A DNA stretch of 59,409 nt from CAYXDO01 sp964463485 (GTDB lineage Bacteria > Myxococcota > Kuafuiibacteriia > Kuafuiibacteriales > Kuafuiibacteriaceae): positions 1 to 59,409 of the forward strand of contig CAYXDO010000062.1 of NCBI GenBank assembly GCA_964463485.1, given 5' to 3'. Below the pieces are notes generated by a model. That model searched no databases and had not been told where the DNA came from. It worked only from the letters and a program-made list of their open reading frames with translations. Made by a program: the position numbers and the translations under genes. Below, one piece after another: positions 33,605 to 41,405 of this stretch. How positions within the stretch are numbered: the first letter of the stretch is position 1; each line of letters opens with the position of its first letter.

Positions 33605-34594
33605 CTAAGACTCCCGATGACCGTGGCCACGCCGACTGGCCGTCGAAATTTCGCGGAGTTCCTCCAGCAGCGCGCTCAGGTCGGCCGGCAGCGGCGCCTC
33701 CCACGCGAGGCCTTCGTGCGTGATCGGATGGACGATCGCGAGCCGAAACGCATGCAGGGCAGGGCGAGCAAACGCTTCCACGACTCGGCGCGTGTCCGGA
33801 TCGCGGGTCACGCGAGCCTTTCGCGCATAGACACGATCGCCGACCAGCGGGTGCCCCAGGTCGGAGAGGTGAACGCGGATTTGGTGCGTCCTACCGGTCT
33901 CGATCGAGACCTCGAGCCGGGCCGCGCCAGGAAAGATCTCCGCGACGCGATAATACGTCACCGCGGTCTTGCCCACGCGCACGCGGGACGTGAAGCGCTT
34001 GCGATCGCGCGGGTGACGTCCAAACAGAGTTTCGACTCGGCGCTCGGCGGGCTTCGGCACGCCGTGACAGATCGCGACATATGTCTTTTCGATCGCGCGC
34101 TGATCGAAGGCCCGCCTCAGCCCCGCGTAGGCTTCGTCCGTCTTCGCCAGGATCACCAGGCCGCTCGTCTCCCGATCGAGGCGATGGACCACACCCGGAC
34201 GCGTCGCGCCCGCCGCGATCGCGAGCGGCACGCGCCCCATCAACGCGTTCACGAGGGTCCCGCGAGGCCGTCCCGCGCCTGGGTGCATGACGAGCCCCAT
34301 CGGCTTGTCTACGACGACGAGGTGCTCGTCTTCGTAGACGAAGCGCACCGAGATCTCGGGCTCTGCTTCGATGCGAGCGCTCGGCGGATCGGGTTCGACG
34401 TAACGGACTCGATCGCCCGCGCGGAGGATCGTCTTCGCGCCGCGGCCGGGCGGCGCTCCCTCGATCGTGACGGCGCCGGCTTCGATGTGTCGCTGAATGG
34501 AGCTACGAGAGACGGAAGGGACGAGCTCGGCGACCACGCGATCGAGGCGCACGCCGTCGTGAGCCTCGGTGATCAGCCACTGGCGTTCAATCAC
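33605..34594 (-). CDS. RluA-family pseudouridine synthase with S4 domain
   Basis: The product is 329 residues from GTG 34594. An S4 RNA-binding domain (about residues 15-75, RLDRVVAELVPSVSRSSIQRHIEAGAVTI) is followed by the synthase domain. The catalytic motif is GVVHRLDRETSGLVILAKT, with Asp as the nucleophile. The RTHQIRVHLSDLGHPLVGD segment is also typical. The enzyme converts uridine to pseudouridine in large-subunit rRNA, as RluD and RluC do; which site is not settled. The stop of the 88-residue gene overlaps its start (GTGA), so they are coupled. The longer frame from 34660 is not needed. Confidence 0.88.
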   Translation of the reverse strand: MIERQWLITEAHDGVRLDRVVAELVPSVSRSSIQRHIEAGAVTIEGAPPGRGAKTILRAGDRVRYVEPDPPSARIEAEPEISVRFVYEDEHLVVVDKPMGLVMHPGAGRPRGTLVNALMGRVPLAIAAGATRPGVVHRLDRETSGLVILAKTDEAYAGLRRAFDQRAIEKTYVAICHGVPKPAERRVETLFGRHPRDRKRFTSRVRVGKTAVTYYRVAEIFPGAARLEVSIETGRTHQIRVHLSDLGHPLVGDRVYARKARVTRDPDTRRVVEAFARPALHAFRLAIVHPITHEGLAWEAPLPADLSALLEELREISTASRRGHGHRES

Positions 34595-34857
34595 CAGATG
34601 CGGGAGCGGATGTGGCCTTTGTTCTTGATGACGACGTCGATGATCGCCCGCCAGTACCAATTCGACGACGCGAAGATCTCGGGCGTCACGCGGGTCTTGT
34701 AGTGATTGAGCCCCTCTTCGAGCTCCGTCGCCAACAAGTCGAACAGCGTGTCGTTGGTGAGCCCTTGGATGATCTTGTCTTCGTTGTAGAGCGCGATGTC
34801 GCCGGCGATGGTTCGCGCGAGGCGTTGAGCAGCGTCCGCAGTATCGATCAAAGCCAC
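34591..34857 (-). CDS. Conserved-looking small protein of unknown function (88 aa)
   Basis: The sequence is mainly helical and mixed-charge: ADAAQRLARTIAGDIALYNEDKII, then LFDLLATELEEGLNHYKTRVTPEI and WYWRAIIDVVIKNKGHI. It has no signal peptide or Cys. The frame's codon use matches the neighbours and its stop overlaps the pseudouridine synthase start, which supports expression. The function is unknown; coupling to an rRNA modification gene suggests a role near the ribosome, but that is only positional. Confidence 0.7.
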   Translation of the reverse strand: MALIDTADAAQRLARTIAGDIALYNEDKIIQGLTNDTLFDLLATELEEGLNHYKTRVTPEIFASSNWYWRAIIDVVIKNKGHIRSRIW

Positions 34858-34909
34858 GACATTGCTCTGCCGACTTCCGAGGGGCGGGTCAAGCTGTCAT
34901 GGAACCGGG

Positions 34910-36196
34910 TCACCCGACCTCGGTGAGGTGAGGCTCCTTGCGAGCGAACACAGCGGTCTGCTTGAGCCCCGCGCGGCGAGCCGAAGACACGACGAAGCGG
35001 ACGGGCGTGAGGGTGAAGAAGCGCTGCGCATAGCGGCGCAAGGACCTCGGGTCGATCTCCACGCCGAGCCCGGGCCCTTCAGGCACGAGGACCGTGCCGT
35101 GGCTCGTCACCGAGACGGGCTCGGACAGGAGGGCGTCGCGGTATTCGGGGATGATTGCGGGAGGCTCCCAGGGGAGCTCGACCCAGGCCGGTCGCGTGGC
35201 GTCCATGGCGCTGTAAGCGGCGAGCGCGTGCAGGTTGGCGAGCAGGCTGATGCCGTCCCCGTACGAGCGCGGCGAGAAGCCCAACCCACCGTCAATCGCT
35301 CGTCCCAAGAGCTTGGTCACGGTGAGCAGGCCCGCGAAGGTCACGTCCGGTGTCAACACGCCGTAGTCTCTGCGAGCGATCAGCCCTGGAAGAAGGTCTC
35401 GGCTCGCGATATCGCCGCCGGCAAGAGGGATCGACATCTCCGCGCCAAGTCCCGCGAGGCCGTCGAACGGGTCGAGCCGCAGAGGGTCCTGCAGCCAGAG
35501 ATAGCCGAGCGACGTGAGCTGGTCGGCGGTCCGCCGAGCGCGGTCGCGCTCCCAAGTCGGAATCTCCTCGACGAGCGAGACCGTGGAGCTCTGGTACGCA
35601 TGGGCCATGAGGCCAAAGGTCGGACCAGCGACGTCGCGCGCGAGCGCGAGGCGCGCGCGGTCTTCCGTCTCGTCACGCGCGCCCGAGGGCAGCTTCGCGG
35701 CCCGAAAACCTGTTCGCATGGCGCGCTCGATGGCCTCCGCACGCACCTGCGCGGAGCGCACCTCGCCGAAAGATGCGTAGGCCATCAGAGGCTCGACGGA
35801 GCCCTTGAAAGCTCGTCCGCTTTGCTCCGCAATCAGCTTCCAAAGCGGGACACCCTTAGCTTTGGACGCGATGTCCCAGAACGCGATCTCCATCCAGGAG
35901 TTGTTCCAGCCGAGATAGGACGCCTGGCGCAGCCGCTCGGCCGCCGCCTCGACGTCGCAAGCGTCGAGCCCCAGCAGGAAAGGGCCGACGAAGTCTCCCA
36001 ACCCTTCGCGCTCACGCTCGAAGGCCGCGCCGGTCGCGTGACCGACCAACCCATCATGGGTCGTGACCCGCAACAGCGTCGCGCGTTGCTTGCTCTGCGG
36101 ATAACCAGGGACCCACGCCGGAAAGAACGGCGTCGGAAGCGACACATCCACGTGAAAGAGCTCGATGCGCTCGATCTTGCTGCCCGTTTTGACCAA
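34910..36196 (-). CDS. Enolase-superfamily (mandelate racemase-like) protein with altered metal ligands
   Basis: The 428-residue product starts at TTG 36196. It has the N-terminal capping domain (about 1-125) and a TIM-barrel-like part (about 130-370) with the superfamily order FRAAKLPSG, LMAHAYQSS, LWLQDPLRLDPFDG, IPLAGGDIASRD and LTPDVTFAG. Where active members have an Asp, Glu, Glu metal triad, this protein has His199, Gln236 and Asp262. The usual second Lys of the KxK motif is Pro170. It may use other ligands or be non-catalytic. It sits alone on the minus strand, with 225 bp of repeat-containing DNA upstream. Confidence 0.76.
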   Translation of the reverse strand: MVKTGSKIERIELFHVDVSLPTPFFPAWVPGYPQSKQRATLLRVTTHDGLVGHATGAAFEREREGLGDFVGPFLLGLDACDVEAAAERLRQASYLGWNNSWMEIAFWDIASKAKGVPLWKLIAEQSGRAFKGSVEPLMAYASFGEVRSAQVRAEAIERAMRTGFRAAKLPSGARDETEDRARLALARDVAGPTFGLMAHAYQSSTVSLVEEIPTWERDRARRTADQLTSLGYLWLQDPLRLDPFDGLAGLGAEMSIPLAGGDIASRDLLPGLIARRDYGVLTPDVTFAGLLTVTKLLGRAIDGGLGFSPRSYGDGISLLANLHALAAYSAMDATRPAWVELPWEPPAIIPEYRDALLSEPVSVTSHGTVLVPEGPGLGVEIDPRSLRRYAQRFFTLTPVRFVVSSARRAGLKQTAVFARKEPHLTEVG

Positions 36197-36265
36197 TCAA
36201 CCCCTCGGAGACTTCGACACACTGCGTTAGCACGCGGCTCGACGTCAACCGCAAAGCCCCTCCTA

Positions 36266-36418
36266 AGCTTCGCGGACCCCTGGGAGCGCAGGCATCTTGC
36301 CTGCGCCTGAGCTTCGCGGACCAACGGTTAAGCTTCCCGGACCCTGGGAGCACGGGCTGCGCCGGAGCTTCGCGGACAAACGGCCAGGCTTCCCAGACCC
36401 CCTGAGAGCGCAGGTGCC
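36266..36418. repeat. Intergenic repeat array with 21-bp palindrome
   Basis: The block AGCTTCGCGGACC recurs about every 20-45 bp (36267, 36310, 36331, 36366 and 36389, with base changes), in places followed by an AACGGTTA or AAACGGCC spacer. It contains the palindrome GCGCAGGCA/TGCCTGCGC at 36286-36306, identical to the copy at 33453, and a truncated AGAGCGCAGGTGCCTG near its end. The array fills the gap between the cytochrome c gene and the enolase-like gene. Confidence 0.75.
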
Positions 36419-36421
36419 TGT

Positions 36422-37294
36422 TCATTTCGTCCCGATCTTCGCCGCAGCCTCGATCCGTCGCTTGGCCTCCGAGACGAGCGGCCCAAGCGCCGCCAGGGGG
36501 GACGCCTTGCCCTGAATCACCGAGTCCAAGTCCCGGGCCGCGTTCGCGTTGTCCGGCTCCGGCAACGCGACCCTCGAGCTCACGCCTGCCGAGGTCGCCA
36601 CCAACGCCACCGGCGTCGGCCCCGCCTGCGGAAGGTCCAGCTCGAAGAACATCACGTGACCCAGAGCCTCGGCCCCGGCGGGCACGTCGGCGGCTGTGAC
36701 CACGGCTGGACTGCCCGGAGCCCCGGCCTTGTAGGCACCGAGGATGGGCGGCTCAGGATCGGCGGCGTTCAGGTGCACGAAATGCGTCGCGTCGGGAACG
36801 CACTCCACGAGGTGAATGGAGTCACCGCGCAGAAAAGAAACGACGTCGAGCATCTGCCGTTCGTCGAGGTCCTTCTTGAAGCTCGGCATGCCCTTCTTCG
36901 ACTTGCCGCCCTTCTTGACGGAGAGCCCGTTCGTCATGATCCCCACGAGGTCCTTGTCGGACTTCGAGACGAGGAGCAGCGGATCTCTCAAATCGGCCGG
37001 CGCGAGCAACTCACCGTCTTTGCGCACCAGACCGCCGCGACGGCCCTCCCCGTGACACTCGAGGCAATGTTCGCGAAACAGCCGCCACCCTGCCTCGAAG
37101 TCCCCCGGCAGCTTGGGCCGCTTCACGATCACGCCAGCGTCCGCCACAGGAGCCGCAGCGGGAGCCGGAGGAGGGGGCTTCGGGTCCGTCGCCACCTCCT
37201 TCGCGCAGGACGCCACGAACCACGCCACGAACCACGCCACGAACGACACGGCCAAGGAACGCGCCGCGCCGCCGAAGCAGCGCCCCAAGACCAC
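36422..37294 (-). CDS. Cytochrome c-type lipoprotein
   Basis: The product is 290 residues from GTG 37294. The signal peptide is WFVAWFVASC with lipid-anchored Cys, followed by a Pro-rich linker. A single CxxCH haem motif, CLECHGEG, is at about residue 60, and the axial Met is probably in KKGMPSFKKDL, as in class I cytochromes. The rest, with PAVVTAADVPAGAEAL and a C-terminal helix, is unassigned. It carries electrons at the outer or inner membrane face. The Ser/Thr kinase gene ends 11 bp before it on the same strand, so the two may be co-expressed. The long open frame to 37600 is not the start. Confidence 0.8.
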   Translation of the reverse strand: MVLGRCFGGAARSLAVSFVAWFVAWFVASCAKEVATDPKPPPPAPAAAPVADAGVIVKRPKLPGDFEAGWRLFREHCLECHGEGRRGGLVRKDGELLAPADLRDPLLLVSKSDKDLVGIMTNGLSVKKGGKSKKGMPSFKKDLDERQMLDVVSFLRGDSIHLVECVPDATHFVHLNAADPEPPILGAYKAGAPGSPAVVTAADVPAGAEALGHVMFFELDLPQAGPTPVALVATSAGVSSRVALPEPDNANAARDLDSVIQGKASPLAALGPLVSEAKRRIEAAAKIGTK

Positions 37295-37305
37295 TCCGTG
37301 AGCCC

Positions 37306-38775
37306 TCAAGGCGCGCTGGTCCCGCGGCGAACGCTCATCGAGAACGCCGCGACGTCCCGCGCCAGCGCGTCCATGTCGGGATCCGAATTCAGGCGTTTGT
37401 AGAGCTCGAGGTACTGAGCTCGGAGGGCCATCTTCTGTTCTTCGCTCATCGTCGCCTCGTGCGCGGCGAGCGGCGCGTCGAGCCGCTCGAGCTTCCGGCT
37501 GACGATCTCTTTCGTCGCGCGCACTTCTTTCGCAAGCGTCAGGAGGGACTCGAGCGCACTTTTTGCGGCCGCGAGATCTCGGGTTTTCTCCTTGGTCCAC
37601 GTGGTGTAGGCGTTCCGAGTTTCTGGAATCTCTCCCAGGTCAGCCGCCTCCAACCCATGCGCCCGAAGCTCCGCAGACAGCGAGAGCTCGAGCTGGGAAG
37701 TGTCGACCTGAGCAGGCGATGGCGCGTTGGAATTCGCCCCGACCAGGAAGGTGCCAGCCAAGGCAGCGACGCCCACTGTCACCGCCGCCAAAGTGATGAA
37801 GAGGGTCGAGCGAGTGCTGCGCGGAGCGGGTTGAATGGCCGTCACCACGGTCTGCGACTGAGTCGCGATTCGATCGGCGGCCTCGGCGACCTCCTCTGCG
37901 CTGGCCGGGCGATCCTTCGGATCTCTCGCCATGAGCCGATAGGTGAGATCGGCGAGCGAGTCCCCGCGCCCGAGCGGAAGCGGCGTCGAATTGGCGGACG
38001 TCAGCTTCTCCAGCACCTCGCTGCGGTTGCCGGCATACGGCTTGTGGCCCGAAATCAGCTCGTAGAGCACCACGCCGAGTGAGTACAAGTCAGCCTTGAG
38101 TGTGACTTCCTCCCCGATGGCTTGCTCCGGTGACATATACGCTGGCGTCCCGACGATCATGTCAGCCCCGGTGAGCTTCGTGGACTCCTCAGTGCGCGCG
38201 ACCTGCACGATGCCGAAGTCGAGGAGCTTCGCCATCTCGCGGCCCGCGTCCTGGATGAGTGCAATGTTTGCGGGCTTCACGTCGCGATGTACGAAACCCA
38301 TGCGGTGCACGACCGCCAGCCCGCGGGCGACGTCGGCGACGACTCGCGCCGCGCGCTTCGCCTCGAGCGTGCCCTCCAACGACGCGACCTCGTCGAGCAT
38401 CACACCGTGGATGTACTCCATGACCAAGTATGTGAGGCCCTCTTGGGTCGTCCCGAAATCCACGACGGAGACCACGTACGGGCTGCGGATCTTGCTCGCC
38501 ACCTGAGCTTCCCGGCGGAACCGAGCGACGAAGGTCGGGTCGGAGCCCAAGTCACCGAAGAGCACCTTGATCGCCATCTCGGTGTCGAGCTCCCGGTGGA
38601 TAGCTTTGTAGACGGATCCCATGCCCCCGCGGCCGATGAGATCGGTGATGCTGTAGCGGTCGATCGTCTGGCCGATCAGGGGATCCGTTTCAAGCTCGGT
38701 TAGAGGCTCCCCGTCGATACCGCAAAAACGTCCGGCCCTTCCGTAGATAGACCGGCATCGACGGCAAACCAGCAT
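37306..38775 (-). CDS. Membrane Ser/Thr protein kinase with N-terminal zinc ribbon
   Basis: The 489-residue kinase begins with a short Cys pattern (CRRCRSIYGRAGRFCGIDG), like the zinc-ribbon start of many myxobacterial kinases. The kinase domain (about 40-305) has every key motif: GRGGMGSVYKA, AIKVL, HRDVKPANI, DFGIV and the activation segment end TPAYMSPEQ. One TM helix follows, STLFITLAAVTVGVAALAGTFLV (about 325-347). The 140-residue C-terminal part is helical and outside the membrane. It phosphorylates Ser/Thr and probably autophosphorylates. It is divergent from the helicase gene, separated by 242 bp. Confidence 0.9.
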   Translation of the reverse strand: MLVCRRCRSIYGRAGRFCGIDGEPLTELETDPLIGQTIDRYSITDLIGRGGMGSVYKAIHRELDTEMAIKVLFGDLGSDPTFVARFRREAQVASKIRSPYVVSVVDFGTTQEGLTYLVMEYIHGVMLDEVASLEGTLEAKRAARVVADVARGLAVVHRMGFVHRDVKPANIALIQDAGREMAKLLDFGIVQVARTEESTKLTGADMIVGTPAYMSPEQAIGEEVTLKADLYSLGVVLYELISGHKPYAGNRSEVLEKLTSANSTPLPLGRGDSLADLTYRLMARDPKDRPASAEEVAEAADRIATQSQTVVTAIQPAPRSTRSTLFITLAAVTVGVAALAGTFLVGANSNAPSPAQVDTSQLELSLSAELRAHGLEAADLGEIPETRNAYTTWTKEKTRDLAAAKSALESLLTLAKEVRATKEIVSRKLERLDAPLAAHEATMSEEQKMALRAQYLELYKRLNSDPDMDALARDVAAFSMSVRRGTSAP

Positions 38776-39017
38776 GCAGTGCGCGAAGCGCCCCCCAAGA
38801 GGAATCCGAGCCCCGGAGCCCTGTCAAGAAGCGAGACAAGAAGCAACTTGCGGTGAGCGAAGCGAACCTGCCGGCCGGTCGGATTCACTCCGACCGGGTG
38901 CCGACAATTCGCCCGGCTTCCGCCGAGGCGCTGAGCGTCCAGCCACTGGCGTTCAGCTCTCGGCTTCCAGAGTATCTGAACCTTGATTCAGTAGATCGGG
39001 CCTCGTACGATCGCGCC

Positions 39018-41405
39018 GTGCTTTCCGACCGCGAGCTCCCTCGTCCTCCTCCTCCGTGGGATCCCCCAGGCGGACTGGAGCGGCTGCTCGCGCGTTGGGA
39101 TCGCGATCCTCGAGTCTCGTCGAGCTTCGTGCTCTCGAAGGTGACGCCGGCCCGCGAGGCTCGCACTCGACCCACGCCCGCGATGCTGTCACCGAGCCTC
39201 TCCGCGGCGCTCGGGCGTCGAGGGATCTCGGAGCTCTACCTGCACCAAGCCGAGGCGCTCGAACGCGTCTCGAGCGGGCACGACATCGTCGTCGCGACCC
39301 CTACGGCCTCAGGCAAGAGCCTCTGTTATCACCTCCCGGTGCTCGACGCGCTGCTTCGAGATCCGACCAAGACCGCGCTCTACCTGTTCCCGACCAAGGC
39401 GCTCTCGCGCGATCAGGAGTCGTCGATCCTGGAGCTCATGACCGAGGCCGGCATGCCTTCAGGCGCGGTGACCTACGACGGAGACACGCCCAACGACGCG
39501 CGACGCGCCGCTCGCGAGCGCAGCGCCGTGTTGATCACGAACCCCGACATGCTCCACTCGGGCATTCTGCCGCACCACGCGTCGTGGTCGCGGTTCTTCG
39601 CGAGGCTCGCGTTCGTCGTCGTCGACGAGCTGCACAGCTATCGCGGCGTTTTCGGATCGCACCTCGCCAACGTGCTCAGGAGGCTTCGGAGAGTAGCGCA
39701 ATTTCACGGCGCAGAGCCGCGCTTCGTGCTCGCCTCGGCGACCATCGCGAACCCCAAAGCGCACGCGGAGCGCCTCGTGGGGCGACAGGTCGCGCTGATC
39801 GACGAAAACGGCGCGCCGAGCGGGCCTCGCCGTGTGATCGTCTACGACCCACCGATCCTGAACGAAGAGCTCGGAATTCGCGCGAGCACCGTCAAGACCG
39901 CCGTGAATCTCACCGCGGAGCTGATCGAGTCGGGCGTGCGAACGATCTTGTTCGGCCAGTCGCGGAACGAGGTCGAGGTGATGTTGAAGTACCTTCGCGA
40001 CCGCCTCGCCAAGTCCGGTCGCGAAGGCAGCCTCGTCCAAGGCTATCGCGGAGGCTACTTGCCCAACGCTCGGCGGCGCACCGAGGTCGGCCTTCGAGAC
40101 GGTGAGGTCGGCGGAGTCGTCTCCACGAGCGCGCTCGAGCTCGGCATCGACGTTGGAGGCCTCGATGCGGTCGTGTGCGCGGGCTACCCGGGGACGATGG
40201 CCGGGTTGTGGCAGCGTTTTGGCCGCGCCGGTCGCCGCTCCGAGCTGAGCCTCGCGCTGCTCGTGACCTCGAGCGCTCCCATCGATCAGTACCTCGCCCG
40301 AAGCCCGGAGCTCGTGACGTCACCTCCGATCGAGGAGGCTCGCATCGACCCCGACAACGTCGAGATCTTCCTTCAACACGTCGAGTGCTCGACCTTCGAG
40401 CTCCCGTTCGAGACCGGCGGCGCGAGCGCGTCGGTCTTCGGCGACGTTCCCGACAAGTCTCTCTCGGACGCGCTCGGCTTTCTCTCCGATCGCCGAGTCA
40501 TCCAGCCCGTCGAGAGCGCCGCCGACAAGACGGTGTGGCATTGGGCGAGTGAGTCCTATCCGGCCAACGCGGTGAGCTTGCGCAGCGCCGGCTGGGACAA
40601 CGTGGTCGTCATCGACGTCGAGAAGAGCCTCACGCTGGCCGAGATGGACTTTCGTTCCGCGCACACGATGCTGCACGAGCAAGCGATTTACCAGCATGAC
40701 GCGGAGCAGTATCAGGTCGAGACTCTCGACCTACCCAACAAGAAGGCCTTCGTTCGCAAAGTCAGACCTGATTATTACACCACGGCCATGACTCATGTGA
40801 AGGTCGCAGTCCTCTACGAAGACCAGAAGACCGAGCGCGCGTCGGGCCACGGCCTACTCGTTTACGGCCTCGGCGAAGTGGACGTCATCGAGAAGGTCGT
40901 GGGCTTCAAGAAAATCAAATACCATACTCACGAGAACGTCGGGTACGGCGAGGTTCACCTCCCGGAGATGCAGCTCCCGACCACCGCCTTCTGGCTGGCC
41001 GTGGCGCCGGGGATCATCGACGCGGTGGCGGCGCCGCGATCTGCGGTGATCGACGCACTCAGAGGACTTTCGTACGCGTTACACGGGGTGGCCGCGGTGG
41101 GACTCATGACCGACCCGCGTGATCTCGCCGTGACCGTCGTGGACGATGGTGAGGCCGACCCTGGTCGACCTCGGTTTGCACCCACGATTTATCTCTACGA
41201 CCGAGTCGCTGGCGGAGTGGGTTTGGCGGAGCGACTTTACGTCGAACGCGACCGACTGATCGAGCGCGCGGTGCAGCTCGTCGGGGCCTGCCCGTGTTCG
41301 AGCGGGTGTCCGAGCTGCGTGGGGCCGGTCAGCCCGGGATCCAACCGAAAGTCGCTCGCGTTGACGCTGGTCGAGCGCGCCGGGCTTGCCATGAGTCAGG
41401 CATGA
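39018..41405 (+). CDS. mrfA: MrfA/YprA-like superfamily 2 DNA helicase
   Basis: The product is 795 residues from GTG 39018; an open upstream frame from 38853 is not used. Helicase motifs are I (TPTASGKSLCYH), II (VVDELHSYRG), III (ASATI) and VI (QRFGRAGRRSE). The C-terminal 200 residues form a DUF1998-type region ending in a four-Cys cluster, CPCSSGCPSC, which in MrfA binds zinc. MrfA of Bacillus subtilis, with the nuclease MrfB, repairs mitomycin-C-type DNA adducts independently of UvrABC. The next gene is a nuclease with a matching ATGA overlap, as in that pair. An Hrq1-type helicase is the alternative description of the same family. Confidence 0.85.
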   Translation: MLSDRELPRPPPPWDPPGGLERLLARWDRDPRVSSSFVLSKVTPAREARTRPTPAMLSPSLSAALGRRGISELYLHQAEALERVSSGHDIVVATPTASGKSLCYHLPVLDALLRDPTKTALYLFPTKALSRDQESSILELMTEAGMPSGAVTYDGDTPNDARRAARERSAVLITNPDMLHSGILPHHASWSRFFARLAFVVVDELHSYRGVFGSHLANVLRRLRRVAQFHGAEPRFVLASATIANPKAHAERLVGRQVALIDENGAPSGPRRVIVYDPPILNEELGIRASTVKTAVNLTAELIESGVRTILFGQSRNEVEVMLKYLRDRLAKSGREGSLVQGYRGGYLPNARRRTEVGLRDGEVGGVVSTSALELGIDVGGLDAVVCAGYPGTMAGLWQRFGRAGRRSELSLALLVTSSAPIDQYLARSPELVTSPPIEEARIDPDNVEIFLQHVECSTFELPFETGGASASVFGDVPDKSLSDALGFLSDRRVIQPVESAADKTVWHWASESYPANAVSLRSAGWDNVVVIDVEKSLTLAEMDFRSAHTMLHEQAIYQHDAEQYQVETLDLPNKKAFVRKVRPDYYTTAMTHVKVAVLYEDQKTERASGHGLLVYGLGEVDVIEKVVGFKKIKYHTHENVGYGEVHLPEMQLPTTAFWLAVAPGIIDAVAAPRSAVIDALRGLSYALHGVAAVGLMTDPRDLAVTVVDDGEADPGRPRFAPTIYLYDRVAGGVGLAERLYVERDRLIERAVQLVGACPCSSGCPSCVGPVSPGSNRKSLALTLVERAGLAMSQA

